A program made the translations under genes and the position numbers. DNA of 11,057 nt, from the NCBI GenBank assembly GCA_043812755.1, contig JBDRLV010000034.1:1-11057 (forward strand), written 5' to 3'. The notes below the pieces were generated by a model. It was given only the letters and a program-made list of their open reading frames with translations. It was not told where the DNA came from and ran no database searches. Below are positions 1-5,296 of the stretch, piece after piece; within the stretch, counting starts at the first letter, position 1, and each line of letters begins with the position of its first letter. The stretch comes from JBDRLV01 sp043812755. GTDB taxonomy: Bacteria > Patescibacteriota > Patescibacteriia > UBA9934 > GWF2-40-263.

Positions 1-434
1 TAACTCAATCAGATTTTTTTAGGGCTGCTACACTTTGGGTTCAAAATGATCAAGGTGAAGTGCTTATCCAAAAACGTTCTGACAAGGTTCAGCATAATCC
101 TGGAACCTATGGAAGTGCTGCTGGTGGTACAGTGGATGAGGGTGGGACATACGAAGAAACAGTTATTAGAGAATCAGAAGAGGAGATTGGACTCACAGGT
201 ATTCATCCGAAATTATCATTAAAGCGATTGTATAATGGCAATTGTTTTACACAATGGTTTGAAATAAAATTAAATATGGACATTACTGAGTTCACTCTTG
301 ATCCAGATGAAGTTGCTGAGCTAAAATGGTTTGAGTTGTCGCAATTACAAAAGATGGTCAAAGACAATTCAGATAATTTTATGCCCCATTTAATTGACAG
401 AATCAATAATAGCGAATTATTTAATAATTTATAA
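1..434 (+). CDS. Nudix hydrolase, 5'-truncated
   Basis: The reading frame is open from position 3 to the TAA at 432-434, so the gene enters from outside the window; the in-frame GTG near 60 lies inside the fold and is not the true start. About 143 residues are visible. They begin with a beta-strand segment (FFRAATLWVQNDQGEVLIQK) typical of Nudix proteins of the YfcD/IPP-isomerase-like type, which hydrolyse or rearrange nucleoside-diphosphate-linked or prenyl-diphosphate substrates. The Nudix box runs from GGTVDEGG to RESEEEIGL. The catalytic REUxEExGU half is intact, but the glutamate expected in Gx5E is a glycine. The family call is firm; the substrate cannot be read from sequence. The gene is followed after 1 nt by the next start, so it belongs to an operon with the two genes downstream, the last of which is a second, unrelated-looking Nudix enzyme. 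Confidence 0.88.
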   Translation, partial: TQSDFFRAATLWVQNDQGEVLIQKRSDKVQHNPGTYGSAAGGTVDEGGTYEETVIRESEEEIGLTGIHPKLSLKRLYNGNCFTQWFEIKLNMDITEFTLDPDEVAELKWFELSQLQKMVKDNSDNFMPHLIDRINNSELFNNL

Positions 435-435
435 T

Positions 436-804
436 ATGAAAAGAGAACCTTCGGAGCCTCAAGGCTTAGATTTAACAAAAGAAAAAAAGGCTTTTGCAGC
501 AATTGATACAGAGGCTCTCAAGAAGGAACTTGAAGAAGCAGGTGTTCCATGGATGTTTGTTGAAGCTTCTTTGGATTATATAAAAAATCCCCCAAACAGT
601 GTTTGGGATTCATATGAGTATTATAAAGAGAAAGGCAAAGATATGGTTTTAGAAGTCTTAAAAGTTACAGTGGAAAGTCATATGAGATACTTTACGCCAT
701 CAGGTTGGATTGAACCTTTAAGGAGCCCTTTGGGACACATGGATGCAAAAGCAATTGAGATAACAGCAAAAGTAGCATTAAAAGCTTTTTATCCTGAGGA
801 ATAA
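436..804 (+). CDS. Small protein of unknown function between two Nudix genes
   Basis: I do not recognise this protein. It is 122 residues from the ATG at 436. A longer reading from a TTG at 394 would overlap the upstream gene and is less likely. The sequence is soluble and charged, with no signal peptide or membrane segment. It starts with a lysine/proline-rich stretch, followed by a probable helix (TEALKKELEEAGVPWMFVEA), a Tyr/Trp-rich middle (SVWDSYEYYKEKGKDM) and a helical C-terminus ending in FYPEE. No catalytic motif or cysteine pair is visible. It starts 1 nt after the upstream Nudix stop and ends 1 nt before the downstream Nudix start, so it is co-transcribed and translationally coupled with both. 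That context suggests a link to nucleotide clean-up, but nothing in the sequence proves it. Confidence 0.75.
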   Translation: MKREPSEPQGLDLTKEKKAFAAIDTEALKKELEEAGVPWMFVEASLDYIKNPPNSVWDSYEYYKEKGKDMVLEVLKVTVESHMRYFTPSGWIEPLRSPLGHMDAKAIEITAKVALKAFYPEE

Positions 805-805
805 T

Positions 806-1273
806 ATGGAGCGCTCTGTACAGGTGCTTTGCATGATCCATAAGCATCCTTATATTCTTTTAGGGATGAAGAAAAGGGGATTTGGTAAAGGAAGGTGGAA
901 TGGATTTGGGGGCAAGGTTAAAGAAGGTGAGACAGTCGATGACGCTGTTTGTCGCGAGCTTAAAGAAGAATCAGGTTTGGATGCTATACATTTACAAAAA
1001 CATGGGATCATCGAGTTTGAATTTCCGCACGATGATTTTTTAATTGAAGGGCATATTTATCGGTGTGAGCACTATGAAGGTGAGTTGATTGAGAGCGATG
1101 AGATGATCCCAAAATGGTTTCATGTGAATGAACTTCCGTTTGAGAGTATGTGGCAAGATGACCAGCATTGGATAAATTATTTGCTTGATGAAAAGTTTTT
1201 TAAAGCAAGATTTGTTTTTGATGAAGGTGACAATATTCTTGAAAAGCATGTTGAGCTTGTAGATAGTTTGTGA
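806..1273 (+). CDS. MTH1/NUDT1-like oxidised purine dNTP hydrolase (8-oxo-dGTPase type)
   Basis: This is a 155-residue Nudix enzyme with a complete box: G36, E42, R50-E51, E54-E55, G57. It is strikingly like human MTH1, which removes 8-oxo-dGTP and 2-OH-dATP from the nucleotide pool by hydrolysis to the monophosphate and so prevents mutagenic incorporation. The match includes the stretch LLGMKKRGFG.GRWNGFGGKV. Residues known in MTH1 to read the base are present at matching positions: K22 (MTH1 K23), N32 (N33), and W116/D118/D119 in MWQDDQHW (W117/D119/D120). Length also equals the MTH1 core (156). The start ATG has GAGGA at 796-800, 5 nt upstream, and follows the previous stop by 1 nt. TGA is the stop codon. 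Family assignment is firm; exact substrate preference is inferred. Confidence 0.92.
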   Translation: MERSVQVLCMIHKHPYILLGMKKRGFGKGRWNGFGGKVKEGETVDDAVCRELKEESGLDAIHLQKHGIIEFEFPHDDFLIEGHIYRCEHYEGELIESDEMIPKWFHVNELPFESMWQDDQHWINYLLDEKFFKARFVFDEGDNILEKHVELVDSL

Positions 1274-1275
1274 AA

Positions 1276-1316
1276 AATTAAAACGGACCCATTCCTCAAG
1301 TGAGAAATAGATCCGT
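1276..1316 (-). terminator. Intrinsic terminator of candidate RNA 1
   Basis: The minus-strand RNA forms an uninterrupted 15-bp stem (arms 1302-1316 and 1283-1297) around a 4-nt loop, counting three G-U pairs, and is followed by a tail of UUU-AA-UUUUU. On the plus strand there is no T-run after the hairpin and three positions become C-A mismatches. It therefore serves the minus strand and does not terminate the Nudix operon. Confidence 0.72.
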
Positions 1317-1382
1317 AAGTTGTGCAGCTGCCACAGTTTGTGACAGCTGTGTGCAAGTATGGCTAACCTGCACAGGAAAAGT
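1276..1382 (-). ncRNA. Candidate structured small RNA 1 (unknown family)
   Basis: Read on the minus strand this is a run of three hairpins. The first has arms 1367-1373 and 1351-1357 (7 bp) and a 9-nt loop UUAGCCAUA. The second has arms 1339-1349 and 1325-1335 (11 bp) and a 3-nt loop. The third is the terminator hairpin 1283-1316 (15 bp, 4-nt loop) with a U-rich tail. Each hairpin has at least one pair that is G-U in the minus-strand RNA but would be a C-A mismatch if the plus strand were transcribed. This points to selection on a minus-strand transcript. An alternative pairing exists (UGUGCAG near the 5' end with CUGCACA after hairpin 2), so it might switch. The predicted 5' end, from the promoter at 1389-1397, is approximate. 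The RNA runs toward the 3' end of the MTH1-like gene and stops just after it. No Rfam family was recognised. Confidence 0.6.
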
Positions 1383-1431
1383 ACTTCTAATATAGCATAA
1401 AAATGGGCGGGAACTTTTGTTCTATGGCTAA
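1358..1431 (-). repeat. Nine-base loop motif occurring twice in hairpins
   Basis: The minus-strand sequence TTAGCCATA occurs at 1358-1366 and 1423-1431. Both copies sit at the tip of a hairpin, but the stems differ in sequence (GUGCAGG/CUUGCAC for the first, GUUCU/AGAAC at 1419-1435 for the second). The same loop on unrelated stems is the pattern of a protein- or RNA-binding loop. The second copy lies upstream of the predicted start of candidate RNA 1, so either the RNA is longer than drawn or this copy is a DNA/5' element. Confidence 0.5.
1389..1397 (-). promoter_or_regulatory. Extended -10 promoter for candidate RNA 1
   Basis: The minus strand reads TGCTATATT, an extended -10 element (TGn plus TATATT, one base from consensus). 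No convincing -35 is seen, as is common for extended -10 promoters. It would start transcription near 1382. A longer transcript from the TTGACA at 1574-1579 is the alternative. Confidence 0.42.
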
Positions 1432-1550
1432 GAACGCCAGCACCCTTGCGCATACAAAATGTACACGCCGTTTCTGCACGATGAGAAAAAAAGAGCTGAT
1501 TGTTAATTGATGCTACTATTTATTACCAAGTAACAGACCATCATGAAAAA

Positions 1551-1579
1551 AGACTATCATAATTATACGATTTTGTCAA
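1551..1579 (-). promoter_or_regulatory. Possible upstream minus-strand promoter
   Basis: A perfect minus-strand TTGACA (1574-1579) is followed after 17 nt by TAGTCT (1551-1556), which keeps the most important -10 positions T1, A2 and T6 only. It could start a longer transcript, about 270 nt, that includes both copies of the loop motif and ends at the 1276-1316 terminator. The evidence is weak apart from the -35. Confidence 0.3.
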
Positions 1580-1583
1580 GTAT

Positions 1584-1614
1584 GAATATGGGGTCAGTAG
1601 GAATATGGGGTCAG
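1584..1614 (+). repeat. Direct repeat of a 14-bp unit next to the palindrome
   Basis: GAATATGGGGTCAG occurs at 1584-1597 and again at 1601-1614, a period of 17 bp. The second copy runs into the left arm of the 1606-1656 palindrome, so the GGGGTCAG head is present three times when the inverted right arm is counted. Confidence 0.85.
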
Positions 1615-1656
1615 GTCTTGCTATGTGCAAAAAGTCATTAGCAAGACCTGACCCCA
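1606..1656. repeat. REP-like palindrome (18-bp perfect inverted repeat)
   Basis: The arms at 1606-1623 and 1639-1656 are perfect inverted copies of TGGGGTCAGGTCTTGCTA around a 15-nt loop. A GGGGTCAGGTCTTGC head is the kind of sequence I associate with REP/BIME palindromes mobilised by RAYT (Y1 transposase, IS200-like) enzymes; that link is from memory. No transposase gene is present in the window, so this would be a non-autonomous copy. There is no T-run after it on the plus strand, so it is a poor terminator. It lies between the two candidate RNAs. Confidence 0.7.
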
Positions 1657-1675
1657 ATTTGACCAATTTGATTAA

Positions 1676-1701
1676 ACAAAAAAGCCAGAGTATCTGGCTT
1701 T
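1676..1701 (-). terminator. Intrinsic terminator of candidate RNA 2
   Basis: The minus strand reads AAAGCCAGA-TAC-TCTGGCTTT (9-bp stem, 3-nt loop) followed by TTTGTTT. The T-run is present only on the minus strand side, so it ends a minus-strand transcript. Confidence 0.8.
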
Positions 1702-1808
1702 GAGAAGTTGCCCCTGCAGCATGCAACCCAGGCATTTGGGAGGTACCACGAGCGACAGGTGATCGTAACTCAGTTAATCGTCGTGAGATCTGCGCATGCT
1801 GCAGGAGC
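1676..1808 (-). ncRNA. Candidate structured small RNA 2 (unknown family)
   Basis: The predicted RNA is about 133 nt. It begins at or next to the first base of a 15-bp closing stem (arms 1794-1808 and 1710-1724; 14 Watson-Crick pairs and one G-U). Inside are two arms making a three-way junction. One contains UCACGA/UCGUGG and an inner UAAC-UGA-GUUA hairpin; the other is the short CCCA/UGGG hairpin. A single-stranded linker leads to an intrinsic terminator. The closing stem and the UCACGA arm each have a pair that is G-U only if the minus strand is transcribed. A consensus sigma70 promoter stands exactly where needed (1815-1844). It lacks 5S, SRP, tmRNA, 6S and RNase P signature sequences that I can recognise. 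It is transcribed divergently from secD, whose promoter lies about 20 bp beyond its -35. Confidence 0.72.
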
Positions 1809-1814
1809 TTTTAT

Positions 1815-1844
1815 ATTATAAGGATTTGATACGAACTTTGTCAA
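1815..1844 (-). promoter_or_regulatory. Consensus sigma70-type promoter for candidate RNA 2
   Basis: On the minus strand a perfect TTGACA (1839-1844) and a perfect TATAAT (1815-1820) are separated by 18 bp. Transcription should start at about 1808-1809, right at the foot of the closing stem. This is the best promoter in the window and implies a strongly expressed RNA. Confidence 0.82.
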
Positions 1845-1865
1845 CATGTCTGAAGTGACGAGGTA

Positions 1866-1894
1866 TTGCATCAAAAACAAGAATCAGTTAAACT
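1866..1894 (+). promoter_or_regulatory. Probable secDF promoter
   Basis: TTGCAT (1866-1871) and TAAACT (1889-1894) are 17 bp apart. The match to consensus is moderate, but the place is right. The expected start near 1901 is only about 6 nt before the secD ATG and there is no Shine-Dalgarno, so the mRNA would be leaderless or nearly so. Confidence 0.45.
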
Positions 1895-1906
1895 GTCCAC
1901 ATTCTT

Positions 1907-3907
1907 ATGCAAACATGGAAAACGAAAAAGCGAGAAGTTAAAAAACCAAAGAAAACTTGGGCAATTCGAGTATTGGCTATTGTAATACTATTGGCTACTG
2001 CAGGGGTTGCTTATTTTGATTTTTGGTCAGTAAATGAGCCATTTAAACTAGGTCTTGATCTTCAAGGTGGAACGCATTTGGTTTATGAAGCAAATATGAG
2101 CGAAATACCAAGTGAGGATCGGATAAGTGCTCTTGAAGGAGTAAAAGACGTAATTGAGCGAAGAGTTAACTCATTTGGAGTGGCAGAGCCTGTAGTTCAA
2201 ACAACAACAACTGGTGGCACTCACAGAATTATTATTGAGCTAGCAGGAATTTTGGATGTTAAAGAGGCAATAGCAAAAATAGGTGAAACACCTGTTCTTG
2301 AATTTAAAGAGCCAGAACCTGTGATTGAAAGAGATTTAACACAAGAAGAAAAAGATGAGTTAGTGCAACGACAAAGTGGAGATTATCAAACTGCAAATGA
2401 AGCTCTTGGTAAAGCGCGTAGTACAGAGGATTTTACAGCTCTTGTGAATGAGTACAGCATTGAAAAAGATCGAGTTCCAGATGGTCTTATTGAAGGTATA
2501 ACAGAAACCACGCCTGGAGTTGAAAGTATAGTGGCTGAAATTAATAGATTAGGAACACGATCTGGTTCTATTCATTCAAAAATTATTGAAAATGAAGCAG
2601 GTTTAAACATCGTGAAGTTCAATGGGAAACAATCTTCAAATGAAATGTTGCTTTCGCATATTTTAATTTGTTTTGAAGGTAAAACAGGTTGTGCAAATCC
2701 AATTCCTGAAATTGATGCAAATCTTCAGATAAATAAAATAAAAGAAGAAGTTACGCCTGAAAATTTTGCACAGATTGCTTTTGAAAGATCCACTGACCAA
2801 TCAGGTGAAGGAGGAGATCTTGGCTGGTTGTTAGCTGGCAAAACAGTTCCTTCATTTGAACTTGAAGCAATGAATACAAAAGTTGGTGAGATTTCAAATG
2901 TTGTTGAAACAGAATTTGGTTATCACATAATTTATAAGCGCGATGAACGACAAGTTGACACTTATAATCTTCAACGAATTTTAATGAAGTATTCTACGGA
3001 ATTAGACATTGTACCTTATTCACCTTGGAAGAACACAGAGCTTTCTGGTAAATATTTGAAAAGAGCTGGTGTTGAATTTAATCAGACAAGTGGAACACCG
3101 ATTGTAACCTTGAATTTTAATTCAGAAGGTGGAGATCTGTTTGGGCAGTTAACTGAAAGTCATGTTGGTCAGCAAATCGCGATATTCTTAGATGGTGAAC
3201 CAATTTCAACTCCTGTTGTTCAAGAAGCAATTTTTGGTGGGCAGGCAATTATCCAAGGTGATTTTACATTAGAAGAGGCAAAGACACTTGCACAAAGATT
3301 AAATGCAGGTGCGCTTCCAGTTCCAGTTGATCTATTAAGCCAGCAGACAGTTGGGCCAACACTGGGTTCAATTTCATTGCAAAAAAGCATTGATGCAGCA
3401 ATTATCGGGTTCGCTCTTGTAGCACTTTTTATGATTTTGGTTTACAGATTGCCAGGAATTATTGCAGTTATTGCATTGATTTTTTATGCAGTATTAAACC
3501 TCGGTGCTTATAGGTTTTTTGGAGTTACAATAACTTTGGCTGGAATAGCAGGTTTTGTACTTTCTCTTGGAATTGCAGTGGACGCAAATGTTTTGATTAT
3601 TGAAAGGTTTAAAGAAGAATATAAATCAGGGCGTGATTATGCTTCATCAATTGATGAGGGCTTCAAACGAGCTTGGAACGCGATTAGAGATGGTAACATC
3701 ACAACATTAATAGCTGCTTTTGTTCTGTTTTATTTCAGCTCAAGCTTTATTAAGGGCTTTGCGCTTACACTTTCAATTGGTGTTATATTAAGTATGTTCA
3801 CAGCAATTTTTGTTAGCCGTGTATTTTTGAAAAATGTAATGGATTGGAAATTAATTCAAAAGGAATCTATTTACGGAGTTAAAAGACGTAAAGAAGAAAA
3901 TGAATAA
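1907..3907 (+). CDS. secD: SecD translocon accessory protein with inserted parvulin domain
   Basis: SecD works with SecF in the cytoplasmic membrane, using ion flow to help release proteins from SecYEG. Visible features are a basic N-terminus; TM1 at about 18-38; the SecD signature LGLDLQGGTHLVY (48-60); the P1-domain motif VIERRVNSFGV (82-92); the head region resuming at about 350-480 with LNAGALPVPVD (465-475); then five TM segments (about 496-640) with the conserved GIAVDANVLIIERF (555-568). At 666 residues it is longer than a typical short SecD. The extra length is an insert at about 160-347. Residues 248-347 read as a PpiC-type rotamase (LSHILI, NFAQIAFERS, GGDLGWL, VGEISNVVETEFGYHIIYK). 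Residues 160-240 look like a decayed second copy. The insert lies between TM1 and TM2, so it faces outside the cytoplasm. The start is the only early ATG and no Shine-Dalgarno is visible. The gene overlaps secF by 8 nt. Confidence 0.95.
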   Translation: MQTWKTKKREVKKPKKTWAIRVLAIVILLATAGVAYFDFWSVNEPFKLGLDLQGGTHLVYEANMSEIPSEDRISALEGVKDVIERRVNSFGVAEPVVQTTTTGGTHRIIIELAGILDVKEAIAKIGETPVLEFKEPEPVIERDLTQEEKDELVQRQSGDYQTANEALGKARSTEDFTALVNEYSIEKDRVPDGLIEGITETTPGVESIVAEINRLGTRSGSIHSKIIENEAGLNIVKFNGKQSSNEMLLSHILICFEGKTGCANPIPEIDANLQINKIKEEVTPENFAQIAFERSTDQSGEGGDLGWLLAGKTVPSFELEAMNTKVGEISNVVETEFGYHIIYKRDERQVDTYNLQRILMKYSTELDIVPYSPWKNTELSGKYLKRAGVEFNQTSGTPIVTLNFNSEGGDLFGQLTESHVGQQIAIFLDGEPISTPVVQEAIFGGQAIIQGDFTLEEAKTLAQRLNAGALPVPVDLLSQQTVGPTLGSISLQKSIDAAIIGFALVALFMILVYRLPGIIAVIALIFYAVLNLGAYRFFGVTITLAGIAGFVLSLGIAVDANVLIIERFKEEYKSGRDYASSIDEGFKRAWNAIRDGNITTLIAAFVLFYFSSSFIKGFALTLSIGVILSMFTAIFVSRVFLKNVMDWKLIQKESIYGVKRRKEENE

Positions 3908-4805
3908 TATGAAAGTAATTGCATATCGAAAAATTTGGTTTTCAATTTCGGGTGCTCTTGTTGTTTTGAGCATATTTTCAATTGTATTTTTTGGTTTGAA
4001 TTTAGGAATAGATTTTACTGGAGGCAGTTTGGTTGAACTTGAGTTTATTGATTCAGCAACACCTCAAATATCAGACATGAGAACAGCATTGGATGAACTT
4101 GGTTTCAGTGGCCAGGTACAGCCAACTGGTGAAAGTGGTGTATTAATCAGAACAAGAAACTTGAGCGAGCCTGAACATCAATCAATCATTTCAGCGTTCA
4201 GTGAAAAATTTTCAAATGTTGAAGAAATGAGATTTGATTCAATTGGGCCGGTTATTGGAAAAGAACTCCAGAAAACAGCGTCATATGGGATTATTCTAGT
4301 TCTTGTTTTGATTGGCTTGTATATTGCATGGGCATTTCGGAAAGTTTCAGACCCTATTGCATCATGGAAATTTGGTTTGTTAACGATTGTTGCTGCATTT
4401 CACGATGTTTTAATTTCTGTTGGTGCATTTTCAGTTCTTGGGCATTTTTTTGGATGGGAAGTTGGTTCTGCGTTTGTTGCAGCAGCTCTTACAATTCTTG
4501 GTTATTCAATTAACGACACTGTTGTTGTTTTTGACAGGACACGCGAGAATTTGGCACAGCGCATAAGTAATACTTTTGAAGAAACAATTGAAACTAGCGT
4601 TAGACAAACAATGGCCAGATCAGTGTATACTAGCATTACAACACTGTTGGCACTTGTTGCGATATTTGCATTTGGAGGTGACACAACAAGACCATTTGCT
4701 TTGGCATTGATTATTGGGATTGCAGTTGGAACATATTCATCAATATTTTTAGCTAGTCCGCTTTTGGTGGTTTGGGAACAATTGAAGAATCGGAAACACT
4801 CATAA
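3900..4805 (+). CDS. secF: SecF translocon accessory protein
   Basis: SecF is the partner of SecD in the membrane; both resemble RND transporters. The protein has 301 residues, a normal SecF length. TM1 is at about 12-32, followed by the SecF signature LGIDFTGGSLVEL (35-47) and a small periplasmic domain to about 125. Five further TM segments follow at about 129-147, 158-181, 187-206, 242-258 and 265-290. The conserved GYSINDTVVVFDRTREN lies at 201-217, and the AAFHDVLISVG stretch (165-175) is also typical. Two starts are possible: ATG 3900, which overlaps secD by 8 nt, and ATG 3909, just after the secD stop. Both imply translational coupling. A bidirectional terminator follows 22 nt after the stop. 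Unlike SecD, this protein has no extra domain. Confidence 0.96.
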   Translation: MNNMKVIAYRKIWFSISGALVVLSIFSIVFFGLNLGIDFTGGSLVELEFIDSATPQISDMRTALDELGFSGQVQPTGESGVLIRTRNLSEPEHQSIISAFSEKFSNVEEMRFDSIGPVIGKELQKTASYGIILVLVLIGLYIAWAFRKVSDPIASWKFGLLTIVAAFHDVLISVGAFSVLGHFFGWEVGSAFVAAALTILGYSINDTVVVFDRTRENLAQRISNTFEETIETSVRQTMARSVYTSITTLLALVAIFAFGGDTTRPFALALIIGIAVGTYSSIFLASPLLVVWEQLKNRKHS

Positions 4806-4827
4806 TTATATTTTAGATATAAAAATT

Positions 4828-4852
4828 CCGCACCTGAGAGGGTGCGGTTTTA
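4828..4852. terminator. Bidirectional intrinsic terminator between convergent genes
   Basis: A 7-bp perfect stem (CCGCACC at 4828-4834, GGTGCGG at 4841-4847) has a 6-nt loop. It is followed by TTTTA on the plus strand and, read on the minus strand, by AATTTTTA. It lies between the secF stop and the stop of the minus-strand gene at 4869, so it ends both operons. Confidence 0.85.
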
Positions 4853-4868
4853 GTTATCTAGGCTTATA

Positions 4869-5204
4869 TTATTTGGGCACGTCTGAGATGAACATGCCAC
4901 AATCGCGAGAAAACACAATGCATATTTTTTTGAATTTTGTGTGCATTCTCGGAACAATCTCAGAAACGATTGTTGTAAGAGAGATTCCGGCTCGGCCCAT
5001 GGGTTCTTCATTTTGTACGCCTTCAACACGCACAACAAGAACTTCCGGAGGGGAATCTTGATTCATTCCCATGAATTGAACGATTGTTTCATCGCTTGCA
5101 CCAAAGCACTCGCGCAGAGATTCACTTCTTTTGATTGCACCTCTGATTTTTTCTGCTTCGAAGTTGTCCTCTGTTTGCAAACCCTGAAGTGTGATAATGA
5201 CCAT
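4869..5204 (-). CDS. Protein of unknown function, 111 residues
   Basis: I do not recognise this protein. It is small and probably globular, with alternating predicted strands and helices: MVIITLQGL, then a helix rich in Glu/Lys/Arg, PPEVLVVRVEGVQ, a helix around LTTIVSEIVPRMHTKF, and KKICIVFSRDCGMFISD. The strand-helix pattern with an N-terminal strand recalls small tautomerase-like folds (4-OT/DUF1904 type), but the start is not Met-Pro and this is only a guess. Three cysteines are present without a metal-binding arrangement, and there is no signal peptide or TM segment. The gene is supported by a full Shine-Dalgarno (AGGAGGAA, minus strand 5210-5217) at good distance, its own promoter, and a shared terminator just past the stop. 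A plus-strand frame across the same bases (4941-5276) is a shadow. Confidence 0.8.
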   Translation of the reverse strand: MVIITLQGLQTEDNFEAEKIRGAIKRSESLRECFGASDETIVQFMGMNQDSPPEVLVVRVEGVQNEEPMGRAGISLTTIVSEIVPRMHTKFKKICIVFSRDCGMFISDVPK

Positions 5205-5234
5205 TATTCTTCCTCCTGTAAAAGATCTGTGTAT

Positions 5235-5262
5235 ATCCTACTATTTCAAAGTAAAAAGTCAA
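5235..5262 (-). promoter_or_regulatory. Promoter of the minus-strand gene at 4869-5204
   Basis: On the minus strand TTGACT (5257-5262) and TAGGAT (5235-5240) are 16 bp apart. Transcription should start near 5228, giving a leader of about 24 nt that includes the Shine-Dalgarno. The -35 lies within 7 bp of the divergent plus-strand extended -10, so the two promoters probably compete or are co-regulated. Confidence 0.55.
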
Positions 5263-5268
5263 ATTATA

Positions 5269-5277
5269 TGATATAAT
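5269..5277 (+). promoter_or_regulatory. Extended -10 promoter of the membrane protein/ATPase cluster
   Basis: TGATATAAT is a perfect extended -10 (TGn plus TATAAT). Start of transcription is expected near 5284. This falls inside the TTG codon that would give the longest reading frame (5282) and upstream of the ATG at 5297, and so decides the start in favour of 5297, with a leader of only about 12 nt and no Shine-Dalgarno. Confidence 0.6.
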
Positions 5278-5296
5278 ACATTTGCATAATCAGTGT

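Larger units (their letters stand above)
1274..1906. other. 633-bp non-coding spacer holding two candidate minus-strand RNAs
   Basis: No credible protein gene lies here. Minus-strand reading frames at 1040-1453 and 1541-1735 have no Shine-Dalgarno and coincide with strong RNA secondary structure. The parts around 1283-1440 and 1710-1808 are visibly richer in G+C than the AT-rich flanks, as expected of structured RNA in an AT-rich genome. The middle (about 1480-1600) is AT-rich and otherwise unremarkable. The individual elements are listed separately. tRNA, 5S rRNA, tmRNA, SRP RNA and RNase P hallmarks were looked for on both strands and not found. Confidence 0.7.

Noticed and set aside
806..1273. 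Alternative genetic code with UGA as glycine
   Set aside because: TGA ends this gene exactly at the MTH1-like C-terminus, and no in-frame TGA interrupts other genes.
1040..1453. Minus-strand reading frame of 137 codons
   Set aside because: It overlaps the MTH1-like gene antisense and the hairpins of candidate RNA 1, has no Shine-Dalgarno, and its protein is low-complexity hydrophobic without a recognisable motif.
1541..1735. Minus-strand reading frame of 64 codons
   Set aside because: It runs through the closing stem and terminator of candidate RNA 2 and the REP-like palindrome; no ribosome-binding site.
1737..1752. Plus-strand GGAGGTACCACG resembling the T-box consensus
   Set aside because: It lies inside a structure whose G-U pairs and terminator favour the minus strand, no aminoacyl-tRNA synthetase or amino-acid gene follows, and no specifier stem or antiterminator pairing was found.
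1274..1906. tRNA, 5S rRNA, tmRNA, SRP RNA, 6S RNA or RNase P RNA
   Set aside because: The T-loop, GGAAGGA-type SRP loop, RNase P GAGGAAAGUCC and tmRNA ends were not found; the three-way junction of RNA 2 resembles 5S only in outline.
4941..5276. Plus-strand frame of 111 codons opposite the minus-strand gene
   Set aside because: The minus-strand gene has promoter, Shine-Dalgarno and terminator; the plus frame has none and a cysteine-rich random-looking product.
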